In this document: piece after piece, positions 16,609 through 26,231 of the stretch
Layout: the number at the start of each line of letters is the position of its first letter
Position numbering within the stretch: the first letter of the stretch is position 1
Assembly: GCA_964646615.1 (NCBI GenBank)
Contig: CAZYEV010000032.1
Location: 1 to 64,000, forward strand
DNA: 64,000 bases
Direction of reading: 5' to 3'
Source: M3007 sp964646615
GTDB taxonomy: Bacteria > Bacteroidota > Bacteroidia > Chitinophagales > Saprospiraceae
Made by a program: the position numbers and the translations under genes
The notes under the pieces: model-generated
Seen by the model: the letters and a program-made list of their open reading frames with translations, nothing else
What the model was told of the DNA's origin: nothing
The model's database searches: none

Positions 16609-19600
16609 TTAGCGGGCTATGGTAACGTCTCCAGACTTGATTTCCGTTGTGCCGTCGGCGTATTCCAGTTCAATCACGTAGGCATAAACGCCGGGGGCGA
16701 CATTTTGCCCGCGCCAGCGCCCGTCCCAGCCGACGGCCGGGTTGTTAGGTGCCACATCGAATTTTTCAAACACGCAATCGCCCCAGCGGTCGTAGATGCG
16801 CATGAAGCGGATGTTGAGGATTTCCGGGCCGGTCGAGACGAAGAAGGCGCCGTTGGCGCTGGAGCCGGGTTTGAACACGTTCGGAATGTAAATGCGCGGC
16901 TCCCGGAGCACGGTTATCAGGATTTCGTCGCGGGCTACGCATCCGGCCGTGTCGCGCACTTCTATGATGTACCGCGTTGTTCGGCTGGGTTTGGCGATGG
17001 TGGTCAGCAAGTCCGGTGAGTTCAGGCCCACGGTGGGTGTCCAGGTGAAGCTCGCCAAAGGCGCGCCTGCGGTGAGCGCCTCTACGCGGATGCTGTCGCC
17101 TAAGTAAATAGTTGTGTCGGGGCCTAAAGCGACGACCAGCTGGGGTGGGTCGGGCAGGATGAGGCCCAGTTCGCTGTCGCAGCCATTGGCATCCACCACT
17201 TTAACGGTGTAGCTATCAGCAGCCAGGCCCTGGAAGACAACCGGCAGCGTGGACACGACCTGTGCTGGCCCGTTGTTCAGCCCTACGGCATACGGGCCTA
17301 AACCGCCCTGGATACTGGTTATTAAGATACGACCCGTGCGCTCGCCAAAGCAGCGCGGCAACTCAAGAGCCGTCAGTATTTCCGTGCGCGGCGGCTCCGA
17401 CAGGGTGAAACTATCGCGGCGCAAGCAGCCCAGGTTGTCCCGCAGCGTGGCGGTGTAGGTGCCTGCTCCCACGTTGCGCAGCTCTGGCCCTTGCGCGCCG
17501 TTGCTCCATTGCACCGATACGGGCGGTGTGCCGCCGCTGATTTGGAGGACGATGAAGCCGTCTGCTTCACCCGCGCAGCTGATGTTGTGGCCGTTGCCGT
17601 AGTCCGAAAGGGTTGCGTTAAGTGCTATTGGCGGTGAAACAGTTACCGTGGCACCCTGGCCTATCGTTTGCGGGCACTGGTTGCCCTGCGCAACGAGGGT
17701 GCTGATGGTGTAGGTAGTGGTGGCCGAAGGGCTGACGCGCACCGTGGCACCGCTCTGGATGTTGTTCAGTTGAATCGGCGCAGCGCCGCCCGACAGCGTA
17801 ACGTTGTAAGCCGTGCCGCCCGTCAGCGTTAGCGTTAGTGTAGCGCTATCGCCTCTACATAGCGTTGCTGGTGCGGCGCTGATGGCCGCCGTCGGGCCCT
17901 CCTGTACGCGAATGCGATACGTGCCGCTCACCGTGCCGGTGCAGAACTGGTCTTGCACCGAGACTAACTCGAATACCTGCGGCTGCTGCACGTTGTTGCT
18001 CGAAATGGTGAACACGTTCTGAGGCGCCGATACCGCATTTTGCGGCACACCATTGATGCTGTAAACAAACTGGAAAGGCGCCGCGCCCGTAAAACGTACC
18101 TGGAAAAGCGCGTTGCTATTGGTACACACCGTGGTATCGCCCGAAAGGGTTGCTGTAGGCCGTTCGCGGAACACAACCGGCACCGGCGCCGATACCGACA
18201 GACACGGGCTGAGCGGATCCACCGTGCCGGAGGGCGAGGGCAGGCCGGCTACCGCCGAGATGTAGTACGTGGTGCCTGCCTGCATACCAGGCTGGAAACC
18301 GAATACTGGCCTGTTGCTCACCGCGAGGATGCCCGCCGGCAGCGTCGCCGGGTTCTGATAAAGGATATACTGCAAAGTGTCGCCTGGGGCCAGCGTCGTA
18401 TTCACCGCGTTGGCCACGCGCGCCGAGTCGGGCAGACACACGTTCAGCGGTGGTGTTGGAATGGTGCCGGCATTAGTGATACAGCTGCACGTGGCCGAAC
18501 CTGTGGCCGTGGCCGTACATCCAGCCGGTGAAGATACCACCAGACTGTATGCCTGTCCGCTGTTGAGTGGGACGGAAGTAAACGTATTGCCCACAAAAGA
18601 GCCGTTCAGGCCACTTACTGTGGGACTGCTTACGCCCGAAACGTTGAAAGTTACCGTATAGGTCAGCGTCGCCGGATTACAGTTGGTACTCAGGTTCTGG
18701 ATGACGGGCAATGGGTTCACGGTAACCGTAGCACTGCCGCTGACATCCGCCGGGCAGCCATTGCCTGTGGCGCTGACGAGGTTGTAGGTCGTCGTTGACC
18801 CTGGCTTGACGACCAGATTGAACAGCGCGCTGTTGGTGTTGATGGGCGGCTGATTGACGCCTCCCGCCTGATAAATTGCCGTAAAGGGTGGCACACCCGT
18901 AAAGGCGAACGACAGTGTGGTGGAGTCGCCGGCGCACAGGCTGGCATCGCCACTCAGGGCTACTGTGGGTCTGGGTTGCCAGATGATGGTAGCGCCCGGC
19001 GATACCGAAGCACACGGATGGTTGAGGTCTATGCCCGTAACCGGATTGGGGATACCCGCCAGGGCAAAGATGTAGTAAGGAATCCCTGGCGACATTGTAC
19101 CTGGGTCGAAAGCAAATGTGGGCGTATTGCTCAAGTCTAAAATCGTCCAGGTTGTAGGCGAGTTGGTGGTTACCAGGGCATAAAGCAATGTATCAATGGG
19201 CCCGAGGTTAGCACCAGTCGTCGGGTTTACGGAGACAATCTCACCCGCGCAAGGCGTTAATAGCGGCTGAGCCATAGCGCCTGCCTCCGTAACGCAGGCA
19301 CAGGCCGCCGTGCCGCTCACCGTGTCCGCACCGCATTGCCATTGGTCGCGCGCTGTGATGAAATAGTTCACCGGAGGTGCTGTCGGGTTGCTCGTATAGC
19401 GACCGGTAACCGGATTGTAAGAGCCGCCCAGTAAGCCTGTGAACACAACGAAAGGCAGGTCGCCCTGCACCACATCCAGTTCGAGGACAAACGTAAGATT
19501 ATCCGGAGCACACGTGATAGTTACGTTATCCAGCACTACTGGCGGGTGCACCGTGGCATTAGCAGTGCCCGAAACGGTTCCTGAGCATTCGGCGTTGGAG

Positions 19601-22600
19601 ACCGACACCAGCTGGAAAGTAGCATTTTGCTGGAGCGTAGCGCTGATGGTAAACGTCGTCTGCGTGGCTGTGGCCGTTTGAGGCTGGCCGTTCAACGTGT
19701 ACGTCAAATCAAACGGTGGTGTGCCCGTCAGCGTAACGGGTATAAGCGCCGTACCGCCCACACACAGGTCGAAATTGCCTGAAATGGCTGCCGTAGGTTT
19801 GGCGCGCCAGACAACGGGAGCGCCTGCTACCACCGACAGGCAGGGGTCGCTCAGAAGGACGCCCAACGGCCCGCCCTTGTTGCCCGCCACCGGCGAGAGG
19901 TAATACGTGGTATTGATACTCATCGTCGCCGGGTTGAATACAAACGTCGGCTCTGGTGCCACCGCCACAATAGTTCCCAGCGAGTCAGTCGAGCTGGTGT
20001 GCAGCACGAAAATCAGCGAGTCCTCGACTTCCAGTTCCTCCAGACCTAAGAAAAGGCCAAACAACGTGTCGCCCACACAAGCCGTCAGGGCTGTCGTATC
20101 TATCTCACCTGCATACGTCAGGCAGAAGCACTGCGAAAAGCCCTGAATAACTAACGGCGTACATTGATGAACGTCAGTCAGGCGCAAATCGTAGGGGTCA
20201 TTGATGGGTATGGGCACACTGGTGAAGCGATTACCCACGAAGCTGCCGCCAGCACCCGTTACTGAAAACGGCGGAGTGCCAATGGCATCAAATTGAACGG
20301 TGTAGGTCTGGTTAACTAAATCACACAGTATCAGCAGGTTCTCTATTTTGGGCGGATAATTAACAAACACAGTAGCCTGGCCAATCACCGAGCCAATACA
20401 CCCCGGCGACTCCACGCTGACGAGGCGGTACACCGTAGTGGTATCTACCTTAACCGGAATGAGATAGGGGTCGTCAAAAGTCTCCACAATAGGCTGCACT
20501 ACACCGTCAATGGAATACTCCAGCAAGAACGGCCCACTGCCTGTGAAATCCACCATTAAGAAGGTGTCGGCGTTTTCACACACTGTAATGTCGCCTTGCA
20601 GCTCAGCCGTGGAGGGCGTAAATACGGCCACTACGGCAACACCTTCTACGGTACCTGGGCAACCGGAGTTGTTGCTGACGCTCTGCAGGGTATAGAAGAC
20701 CCCGTTAGGCGGATTAACCGGTATGACCAGAGGGTTGCTGCTTGTATTAATAGCCGGTTGCGGGTTTCCATTTGCCCGATAGACAACGGTATAAGGTCCT
20801 GGCCCAGTAAAGGTAATGGTAATCGTTGTGCCGTTGCCTCCCTGACAAATTTGCCCACCACCCGAAATGGTGGCTGTCAGAGGAGGCAAGACATTTACCC
20901 TTGCCGTGCCCGAAACGGTACCGCTGCATCCGTTGGAGCTGACGCTCAACAACGCATAAACGGAAGTGTCCGCTGGCGCAACCCGGAGTATTTTGGGACT
21001 GGAGAAAGCAGTATCCGGCGGCTGAGGAACGCCATTGATGGCGTACGTGAAAACGAACGGCGGCGTACCGGTAAACGTAAGGGTCAGGTTCGTTGAGTCG
21101 CCCGCGCATATGGTAGCGCCTCCCGCAATAGCTGCCGTGGGCGGGTTGCCCACGAGCGCTACCAATGTATCGCCGACGCTGGACTCGCACAGGCTATCGC
21201 CGACGAAGAAGATGCGATACACCGTTGTGCCTAACGGCGGGGTAATCGGAATGCGCACCAGTGTATCGGTGGTAACAATGAGCGGCAATGTGTCCGCTTT
21301 CATCGTATCCGTCCGCACAGAGTACTGCAGCCGGAAGGGGGGCAGGCCTGTGAGCTTAATGCGCAGGGTATCCCGTTGGCCAGCACACAGGGTAAGCGTA
21401 TCGTTGAGGAAGGAAGCCCGAGGCGCCGGACGCGCAAAGACAGTGTCGCGCCCACTGGGAATGCCGATGCAGCTATCGGCCATGACGCTTTCCAATTGGA
21501 AGATATGCCGCCCTGCCGGCAGTGGCGGCGTCAGAAAGACGTGCGGGTTATTGTTCGTATTCACAGGCGGCTGATTGACGCCGTTGATGGAATAGACAAA
21601 CGAATAAGGCGGGTTGCTGGTCGAAAACTGCACCTGAAGCGTGTCGCGCTGACCCGCGCATATCGTATCCGGCCCTATCCGCGTCAGTGTGCAAGAGGGC
21701 GCCCCCGTAACTACGGCCAACGCGCTGGCATTTGGGCCTTTGCAATACGCATCCTCTAAGCCCTGAATGGTGTAGGTCGTCGTAGCTGTAGGGAAAATGG
21801 GGTACACCCACGGCGACTCATTGACCACAAACGAGCCTATAGTGTTGCTGCCCGCCTGAAGGTTGAAAGACCACCCTGGCTGGCCGCTGAAATTGGCCAC
21901 CAGCTGCACCGAGCGGCCCGGGCAAACGGTCGGTATCGGGTTGATGCTCACCGATGGCGGGGCATGCACCGTTACCGTCGTCTGAGCGGGTATGTTGCAA
22001 AGTTCTGTCGTAAAGGTAAGCAATTGCGGCCCGAGCAGGCCTAATGGATTGAAAAACAGACCGTTTACACTTGGCCCTGACCACGTCCCATTAGGCACGG
22101 CAGGGTCCTGTATCTGCGTCAGGTCAAAAGGTCCGCCGTTCTGACAGACATCTGCTGTGCCCAAATCGGGCTGCGGGCAAATGACATTGAAAGCCATGTA
22201 ATTAGTAAACGTCTGGTTGCAGCCGGGAGGCAGCGGCTCCACGATGCCCACTACCCAGAATGGGCCGTTGTTGCACATATCCTGCGTTACCGTAGCCGTG
22301 TAGGGTGGTATTTCGATGGGCGAACTGCCACCGCCGCCGCCGCCACCACCGGGAATGCTCGGAAAACCACAGCTGGCGTTGCCGTAGAAATTGGGAAAGC
22401 CCCCATCCGTAACAAAGGCTCCATCGCCGCCGACCAGCTGCGCCGTGTTGTACGTCGTGCTCCACGAGCAGCCGCACGTCAGCCCAAAGGTTACCGTCTG
22501 CGAACCGCCGCTGTTCGGAAACGCTTCCCCGCTGCGCGTGCAGCCGTTTTGCATCACATAGATTACTGGCGACAGCGGGCAAAGGCTGCCAAAATTGTAG

Positions 22601-23241
22601 TTGTAATCGTATGCAGCACTGGTAAAAATCACCACCGGCACCCCCGGCGGAACCACATCGCCCGGCCCGGCTCCAATCACAACAGAATTGGAGCAGATGG
22701 ATTGAATGCTGGCTATCGCATTGCCGCTGGGCTGCTGCCACGAACACCCCACACCGATGTCGGCATCGCCTGCGCTGTTGTTGGGAAACGTTAGCGTTGC
22801 GTCGTCCACGTAAAAGCCGCTACCCGACCAGATGGCCATCATCTCGTTGTTTTGCTCGGTGCCGCAAGCGTTCACGAAGAGCGCCAATATCCTGGGGCAA
22901 GAGCCACACGAGTTAGGCGGCGTTGCGCGCACCTGGGAGCAGCCCAGCAACGTGCCCTCGCCATTATAGGGATTGAAGTTCGGCGTCGTGCCGTAGTACC
23001 AGTTCACGCACACGCCCGGCATCAAGCCCGTGCCCGTAGCACGTAGTGTAAATTGGTCGCCCGGGCACAACGTGCAGGGCGTCAGCCCCGGACGGCAACT
23101 GTTCGAGGTAAACGTAGCATTCTGCCCCAACGTAGGGCATGGCTGACCCTGCGACGAAAAAGACATTATCAGGCAGGCAAAGCCAACGGTGGCGGGTAAA
23201 ATTACTCGAAACATGGTCAGTGTCGTGAGTCGTTCATTCAT
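16609..23241 (-). CDS. Giant secreted Ig/PKD-like repeat protein with gliding-type (T9SS type B) C-terminus
   Basis: The product is about 2200 residues. An N-terminal signal peptide begins at MFRVILPATVGFACL (start 23214) or nine codons earlier at MNERL. A cysteine-rich N-terminal region of about 430 residues with a nine-glycine run (SIPGGGGGGGGGSS) is followed by about ten repeats of 80-130 residues, each with an ISGxxxIC-GDS start, FTGxPPFxxxYxxNGxxQPP in the middle and YxLxSVxxxxC-GTVSG at the end. The last 95 residues (IYIPNVFKPG, IYDRWGDCVFE, WDGRWRGQNVAPGVYAYVIE) are the CHU_C/gliding-type domain, which directs export by the type IX system. Such proteins act as adhesins or surface structures; the ligand is unknown. 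The gene is monocistronic, with its own terminator. Confidence 0.9.
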   Translation of the reverse strand: MNERLTTLTMFRVILPATVGFACLIMSFSSQGQPCPTLGQNATFTSNSCRPGLTPCTLCPGDQFTLRATGTGLMPGVCVNWYYGTTPNFNPYNGEGTLLGCSQVRATPPNSCGSCPRILALFVNACGTEQNNEMMAIWSGSGFYVDDATLTFPNNSAGDADIGVGCSWQQPSGNAIASIQSICSNSVVIGAGPGDVVPPGVPVVIFTSAAYDYNYNFGSLCPLSPVIYVMQNGCTRSGEAFPNSGGSQTVTFGLTCGCSWSTTYNTAQLVGGDGAFVTDGGFPNFYGNASCGFPSIPGGGGGGGGSSPIEIPPYTATVTQDMCNNGPFWVVGIVEPLPPGCNQTFTNYMAFNVICPQPDLGTADVCQNGGPFDLTQIQDPAVPNGTWSGPSVNGLFFNPLGLLGPQLLTFTTELCNIPAQTTVTVHAPPSVSINPIPTVCPGRSVQLVANFSGQPGWSFNLQAGSNTIGSFVVNESPWVYPIFPTATTTYTIQGLEDAYCKGPNASALAVVTGAPSCTLTRIGPDTICAGQRDTLQVQFSTSNPPYSFVYSINGVNQPPVNTNNNPHVFLTPPLPAGRHIFQLESVMADSCIGIPSGRDTVFARPAPRASFLNDTLTLCAGQRDTLRIKLTGLPPFRLQYSVRTDTMKADTLPLIVTTDTLVRIPITPPLGTTVYRIFFVGDSLCESSVGDTLVALVGNPPTAAIAGGATICAGDSTNLTLTFTGTPPFVFTYAINGVPQPPDTAFSSPKILRVAPADTSVYALLSVSSNGCSGTVSGTARVNVLPPLTATISGGGQICQGGNGTTITITFTGPGPYTVVYRANGNPQPAINTSSNPLVIPVNPPNGVFYTLQSVSNNSGCPGTVEGVAVVAVFTPSTAELQGDITVCENADTFLMVDFTGSGPFLLEYSIDGVVQPIVETFDDPYLIPVKVDTTTVYRLVSVESPGCIGSVIGQATVFVNYPPKIENLLILCDLVNQTYTVQFDAIGTPPFSVTGAGGSFVGNRFTSVPIPINDPYDLRLTDVHQCTPLVIQGFSQCFCLTYAGEIDTTALTACVGDTLFGLFLGLEELEVEDSLIFVLHTSSTDSLGTIVAVAPEPTFVFNPATMSINTTYYLSPVAGNKGGPLGVLLSDPCLSVVAGAPVVWRAKPTAAISGNFDLCVGGTALIPVTLTGTPPFDLTYTLNGQPQTATATQTTFTISATLQQNATFQLVSVSNAECSGTVSGTANATVHPPVVLDNVTITCAPDNLTFVLELDVVQGDLPFVVFTGLLGGSYNPVTGRYTSNPTAPPVNYFITARDQWQCGADTVSGTAACACVTEAGAMAQPLLTPCAGEIVSVNPTTGANLGPIDTLLYALVTTNSPTTWTILDLSNTPTFAFDPGTMSPGIPYYIFALAGIPNPVTGIDLNHPCASVSPGATIIWQPRPTVALSGDASLCAGDSTTLSFAFTGVPPFTAIYQAGGVNQPPINTNSALFNLVVKPGSTTTYNLVSATGNGCPADVSGSATVTVNPLPVIQNLSTNCNPATLTYTVTFNVSGVSSPTVSGLNGSFVGNTFTSVPLNSGQAYSLVVSSPAGCTATATGSATCSCITNAGTIPTPPLNVCLPDSARVANAVNTTLAPGDTLQYILYQNPATLPAGILAVSNRPVFGFQPGMQAGTTYYISAVAGLPSPSGTVDPLSPCLSVSAPVPVVFRERPTATLSGDTTVCTNSNALFQVRFTGAAPFQFVYSINGVPQNAVSAPQNVFTISSNNVQQPQVFELVSVQDQFCTGTVSGTYRIRVQEGPTAAISAAPATLCRGDSATLTLTLTGGTAYNVTLSGGAAPIQLNNIQSGATVRVSPSATTTYTISTLVAQGNQCPQTIGQGATVTVSPPIALNATLSDYGNGHNISCAGEADGFIVLQISGGTPPVSVQWSNGAQGPELRNVGAGTYTATLRDNLGCLRRDSFTLSEPPRTEILTALELPRCFGERTGRILITSIQGGLGPYAVGLNNGPAQVVSTLPVVFQGLAADSYTVKVVDANGCDSELGLILPDPPQLVVALGPDTTIYLGDSIRVEALTAGAPLASFTWTPTVGLNSPDLLTTIAKPSRTTRYIIEVRDTAGCVARDEILITVLREPRIYIPNVFKPGSSANGAFFVSTGPEILNIRFMRIYDRWGDCVFEKFDVAPNNPAVGWDGRWRGQNVAPGVYAYVIELEYADGTTEIKSGDVTIAR

Positions 23242-23291
23242 GGGAGGCCCAAAATTGATTACGGAAGATTGTTCACAAATCCAGTCGTGCG

Positions 23292-23299
23292 CGAAGGTA
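23292..23299 (-). promoter_or_regulatory. Probable -7 box of the giant gene
   Basis: TACCTTCG on the minus strand, one base from TAnnTTTG, in the 99-base divergent region shared with the plus-strand box at 23309. Confidence 0.4.
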
Positions 23300-23308
23300 G
23301 GGCGTCCT

Positions 23309-23316
23309 TAATTTTG
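23309..23316 (+). promoter_or_regulatory. Bacteroidota -7 promoter box for the PLP-binding protein gene
   Basis: TAATTTTG, a full match to TAnnTTTG, 24 bases before the ATG at 23341. Confidence 0.6.
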
Positions 23317-23340
23317 GCCGCTCAAATTTAACCGTTCAAC

Positions 23341-23994
23341 ATGTACGAAGCGCTGTTAAAAAATCTCCAAAGCCGCGGCATAACCTTAGTCGCTGTTTCT
23401 AAAACCCATCCCGTCGAGCGCATTCTGGAACTTTACCAGCGCGGCCAGCGCGACTTCGGCGAAAACCGCGTGCAGGAACTTTTGGAAAAAGCGCCCCACC
23501 TGCCTGCCGACATCCGCTGGCACCTCATCGGACATTTGCAAACCAATAAGGTGCGCTACATCGCGCCGTTCATTCACATGATTCACTCAGTGGACTCTTT
23601 GCGGCTTCTTGCTGAAATTGAAAAGCAATCTGCCAAAGCCGGGCGCACCATAGATTGCCTGCTCCAGTTCCATATTGCCGAAGAAGAAACCAAATTCGGC
23701 CTTTCAGAAGACGAAGCCGATGCCTTGTTGCAGAGTCAGGAATACCAGGCCATGCGCCACGTCCGCGTCTGCGGCGTTATGGGCATGGCCACTTTTACGG
23801 ACAATACCGACCAGGTGCGCGCAGAGTTTCGCCATTTGCGCCGCATCTTCGAGCGGCTGCGCACAACGTACTTCGCCGGCGCCCCGCACTTCCGCGAAAT
23901 CTCCATGGGCATGTCGTCCGATTGGGAAATCGCCGTTGAGGAGGGCAGCACCATCGTCCGCATTGGCAGCCTGATTTTTGGGCCGCGCTCCTGA
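23341..23994 (+). CDS. YggS-family PLP-binding protein (PLP homeostasis)
   Basis: This cytosolic protein (217 aa) is the alanine-racemase-like barrel that binds pyridoxal 5'-phosphate and buffers vitamin B6 and amino-acid pools. The PLP lysine is K21 in LVAVSKTHP. Other family segments are GENRVQELLEK, WHLIGHLQTNKVRY, HSVDSL, GVMGMAT, and the phosphate-binding SMGMSSDWEIAVEEGSTIVRIGSLIFG at the end. The protein lacks a second domain and is not itself a racemase. It is transcribed alone from the box at 23309 and ends 12 bases from the convergent TIR gene. Confidence 0.93.
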   Translation: MYEALLKNLQSRGITLVAVSKTHPVERILELYQRGQRDFGENRVQELLEKAPHLPADIRWHLIGHLQTNKVRYIAPFIHMIHSVDSLRLLAEIEKQSAKAGRTIDCLLQFHIAEEETKFGLSEDEADALLQSQEYQAMRHVRVCGVMGMATFTDNTDQVRAEFRHLRRIFERLRTTYFAGAPHFREISMGMSSDWEIAVEEGSTIVRIGSLIFGPRS

Positions 23995-24006
23995 AAAGGG
24001 GAACAC

Positions 24007-24807
24007 CTATTTTGAGCGAATGCTCTCGGCCACTTTGCGCATGCTTGGCTCAAACTTGTCGCCCGAAATGTCTAAGGCCAGTACGCTTTTCAGCTGCTGG
24101 ATGATTTTGCCCAAATTGTTTTTTAATTCAAACAAGCGGTCGCGGTCGTCGTCGAAGGCGCGGGTGTCACCGCCCAATTGCTTTAGGCGGGCAATTTTAT
24201 CGTCCATTTCCTGCAGCCGCTGCTGAAGGGCCTCCTGAGCGGCGATTTGAAAATCAATATCAAAGGCGACGTTGTCCAACCGCACTGGAATAAACTTTTT
24301 GTCGGCCAGCCAGATGGCGTACATGGCCGCCACGCTCTCCTGACCTACCCAGCCCGATTTCAGGCTGCGCTCTGAGACGATGGAAATCACAGCATCGCAC
24401 GCGCGCACCGATTGTTGAATGAAGGTCATGATGTTCATGCCCGCCGGCATGTCGTCTTCGTCCAGGATGGTTTGAAACCCCTGCTGCCGCAGGTAATCGC
24501 GCACTCTCCGCGCTACTTCCGCATCGCCATGGTTGTAGGAAATGAAGACCTTCGGGCGTCGGCCCGGCGGTGTTGGCCCGTTACCGGCTTGCGGGTCTTC
24601 GGGCGCTGCCTCTATGGCTGCATTGTTTATGCGAGCTATTTCCAGGCCGTGTTCTCGGAAGTCAATCAGGCCGTCGCGGTATTGCTGGTTGGCGCGGTTG
24701 AAACGCGCTAATAATAGTGTAGCCTCATTAGGCCTAACTCCCATGAGCAGCTCTAAGGCTTCTTTCGTTTTTCCCAGGGCAATGAGTGCTCGTATTTGTT
24801 CTTTCAT
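24007..24807 (-). CDS. EAD11-TIR domain protein, candidate NAD-degrading immune effector
   Basis: This 266-residue protein has two parts. Residues 1-70 (MKEQIRALIALGKTKEALELL, then FNRANQQYRDGLIDFREH, ending INNAAIEAA) resemble effector-associated domain 11, a death-like adaptor of bacterial conflict systems. Residues 84-180 are a TIR domain: KVFISYNHGD at 86-95, a BB-loop-like DEDDMPAGMN, and S-x-W-x-x-x-E (SGWVGQE) placing the candidate catalytic glutamate at E157. A C-terminal helical tail with a coiled-coil-like stretch (190-245) follows. TIR proteins with this glutamate usually cleave NAD. In other bacteria EAD11 recruits effectors to a separate sensor carrying the same EAD. No such partner is encoded next door. 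A -7 box lies 33 bases upstream. Confidence 0.85.
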   Translation of the reverse strand: MKEQIRALIALGKTKEALELLMGVRPNEATLLLARFNRANQQYRDGLIDFREHGLEIARINNAAIEAAPEDPQAGNGPTPPGRRPKVFISYNHGDAEVARRVRDYLRQQGFQTILDEDDMPAGMNIMTFIQQSVRACDAVISIVSERSLKSGWVGQESVAAMYAIWLADKKFIPVRLDNVAFDIDFQIAAQEALQQRLQEMDDKIARLKQLGGDTRAFDDDRDRLFELKNNLGKIIQQLKSVLALDISGDKFEPSMRKVAESIRSK

Positions 24808-24839
24808 CCCGTCAGAAGATGCCGAGTTTTGTCGGCGCT

Positions 24840-24847
24840 CAAAGGTA
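24840..24847 (-). promoter_or_regulatory. Bacteroidota -7 promoter box for the TIR gene
   Basis: TACCTTTG on the minus strand, 33 bases before the TIR start, so the gene has its own promoter. Confidence 0.55.
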
Positions 24848-24911
24848 AAGGTGTTTCAGTTGGCAAGCACCATAGCTGAGCCGGCGCAAAAGTTTGAAGT
24901 GCGACCGTGCA

Positions 24912-26180
24912 CTACTTGTTTTCGAGTGCCGGGAATGCCGGTTCTGCCGATGTAGGCTTGTTTTCAGGGTACTCTTGCTTGAAAGGATGCCGCTGCACCC
25001 AACGCTCTTCAGGCGTGAGGTAGCGCAGCAGTGGTGCGCATACGCGCCGCGCAAATGGGTGCTGCATTCGGAGGTACAGATCACATTCCTCGGGCCGAGC
25101 ACCTACGGAACTCTTGATTTCCAAGGCCGTGCGTCCGAAAACGACGCGCTCGCAGCCGCGCTCAATGCCCAGCCGCACCAGGTCGTACAACATGTTGAGA
25201 TACAGCTGATATTCGGCATTAACAGCCTCCTCGTAACCCAAAAAATGGGCTTCTAAAGTTGCTCCGTTCTCAATGGCCGTGTGAAAGCCGACTAATTGGC
25301 CCTCCCGATACCAGCCTATGCAGTGAAAGGCATCGCGCAGGTGGTACTGCAGGGCGAGCAAATAATCTTCGTGGAGGTCCACCCAGTGGAAGCCGGAGCG
25401 CTCTGCTACCGAAGTGTAGAGCGCATGCAGGTGCGTCTGGGCTTGTTGTGCCTCGCGCAGGCTGAGCCGACGCCGCTCTAAAGGAGCCGCCTTTTTGAAG
25501 GCTCTTTTGGCCCTGGTGCGGTACTTAGTGTTCATGGCGGCCAGATACTCGTCAAAAGAGCGGAACGAAAGCGGCAACACCATGTTGGGCTGAACGCGAA
25601 AAGACGCGTATTCGGCCCGGAGCAGGGCTGTTTTCAGGCTGGCTCGTTCTGGTGATACGTCTTTGAGCAGCGCTGCTGCTGGTCGCCAGCGCCGGGCGGC
25701 GTCTTCCAGCGCATTCAACAGCAGGGCTGTGGCTTCGTCAAGGGCTATTGCGCCGTCCTTGAAGTAAAAACCATGCTCTCCGGTTAGCAAGAGGTTGCCA
25801 CACACCACCACTTGCCCTTGCATGCAGTCGGCCATTTGGCGTTTAAACGGCAGCGACAGGCGCTGAAGCCATCCCGCGGCACCTGTTGTCAGTTCGCGCA
25901 GATGGGTACGCCCCTCGAAGTTGGCCCGCTGGAGTAAGGCTACGCCGATGGGTTCGTTGCCCCGATAAAAGACGACGTAGCCGAGTCGCATGCCCGGAGG
26001 TAGGCAGGCTTCCAGCACGGTCAGATAGCGGCGGCTTAAAAACACGTTGTCCGCAGGCGCGGCGGCGTCCCAATCGGCCGCGGCGGCATCCATGGTGGGA
26101 AAAAAAACATAGTTTTTCTCGGTATCCTTCGGTTCAACACATCGGCTGGTACGAGCAAAAGGGCACAATTCAGTCAGCAT
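24912..26180 (-). CDS. GNAT-like acyltransferase of unknown substrate
   Basis: The product is up to 422 residues; an internal ATG at 26093 (MDAAAADWD) would give 393 and is closer to where similarity usually begins. The pattern is that of the two-lobed GNAT/FemAB-like family: a first lobe with GYVVFYRGNEPIGVALLQ, then NTKYRTRAKRAFKKA, and a second lobe with FHCIGWYREGQLVGFHTAI, AHFLGYEEAVNAEYQLYLN and ERVVFGRTALEIKSSVGARPEEC. Homologues transfer acyl or aminoacyl groups in envelope or lipid metabolism, but the substrate cannot be inferred here. There is no signal peptide or membrane segment. It stands alone between the TIR and pyrophosphatase genes. Confidence 0.7.
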   Translation of the reverse strand: MLTELCPFARTSRCVEPKDTEKNYVFFPTMDAAAADWDAAAPADNVFLSRRYLTVLEACLPPGMRLGYVVFYRGNEPIGVALLQRANFEGRTHLRELTTGAAGWLQRLSLPFKRQMADCMQGQVVVCGNLLLTGEHGFYFKDGAIALDEATALLLNALEDAARRWRPAAALLKDVSPERASLKTALLRAEYASFRVQPNMVLPLSFRSFDEYLAAMNTKYRTRAKRAFKKAAPLERRRLSLREAQQAQTHLHALYTSVAERSGFHWVDLHEDYLLALQYHLRDAFHCIGWYREGQLVGFHTAIENGATLEAHFLGYEEAVNAEYQLYLNMLYDLVRLGIERGCERVVFGRTALEIKSSVGARPEECDLYLRMQHPFARRVCAPLLRYLTPEERWVQRHPFKQEYPENKPTSAEPAFPALENK

Positions 26181-26231
26181 ACGGCGAGTAAAACGCAGGG
26201 CAAAACACGTGCATATCCAAATGGTTGGTCA

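Noticed and set aside
23341..26180. Multi-gene TIR defence island
   Set aside because: The flanking genes (PLP-binding protein, acyltransferase, pyrophosphatase) are housekeeping types and the TIR gene has its own promoter; only the TIR protein itself is defence-like.
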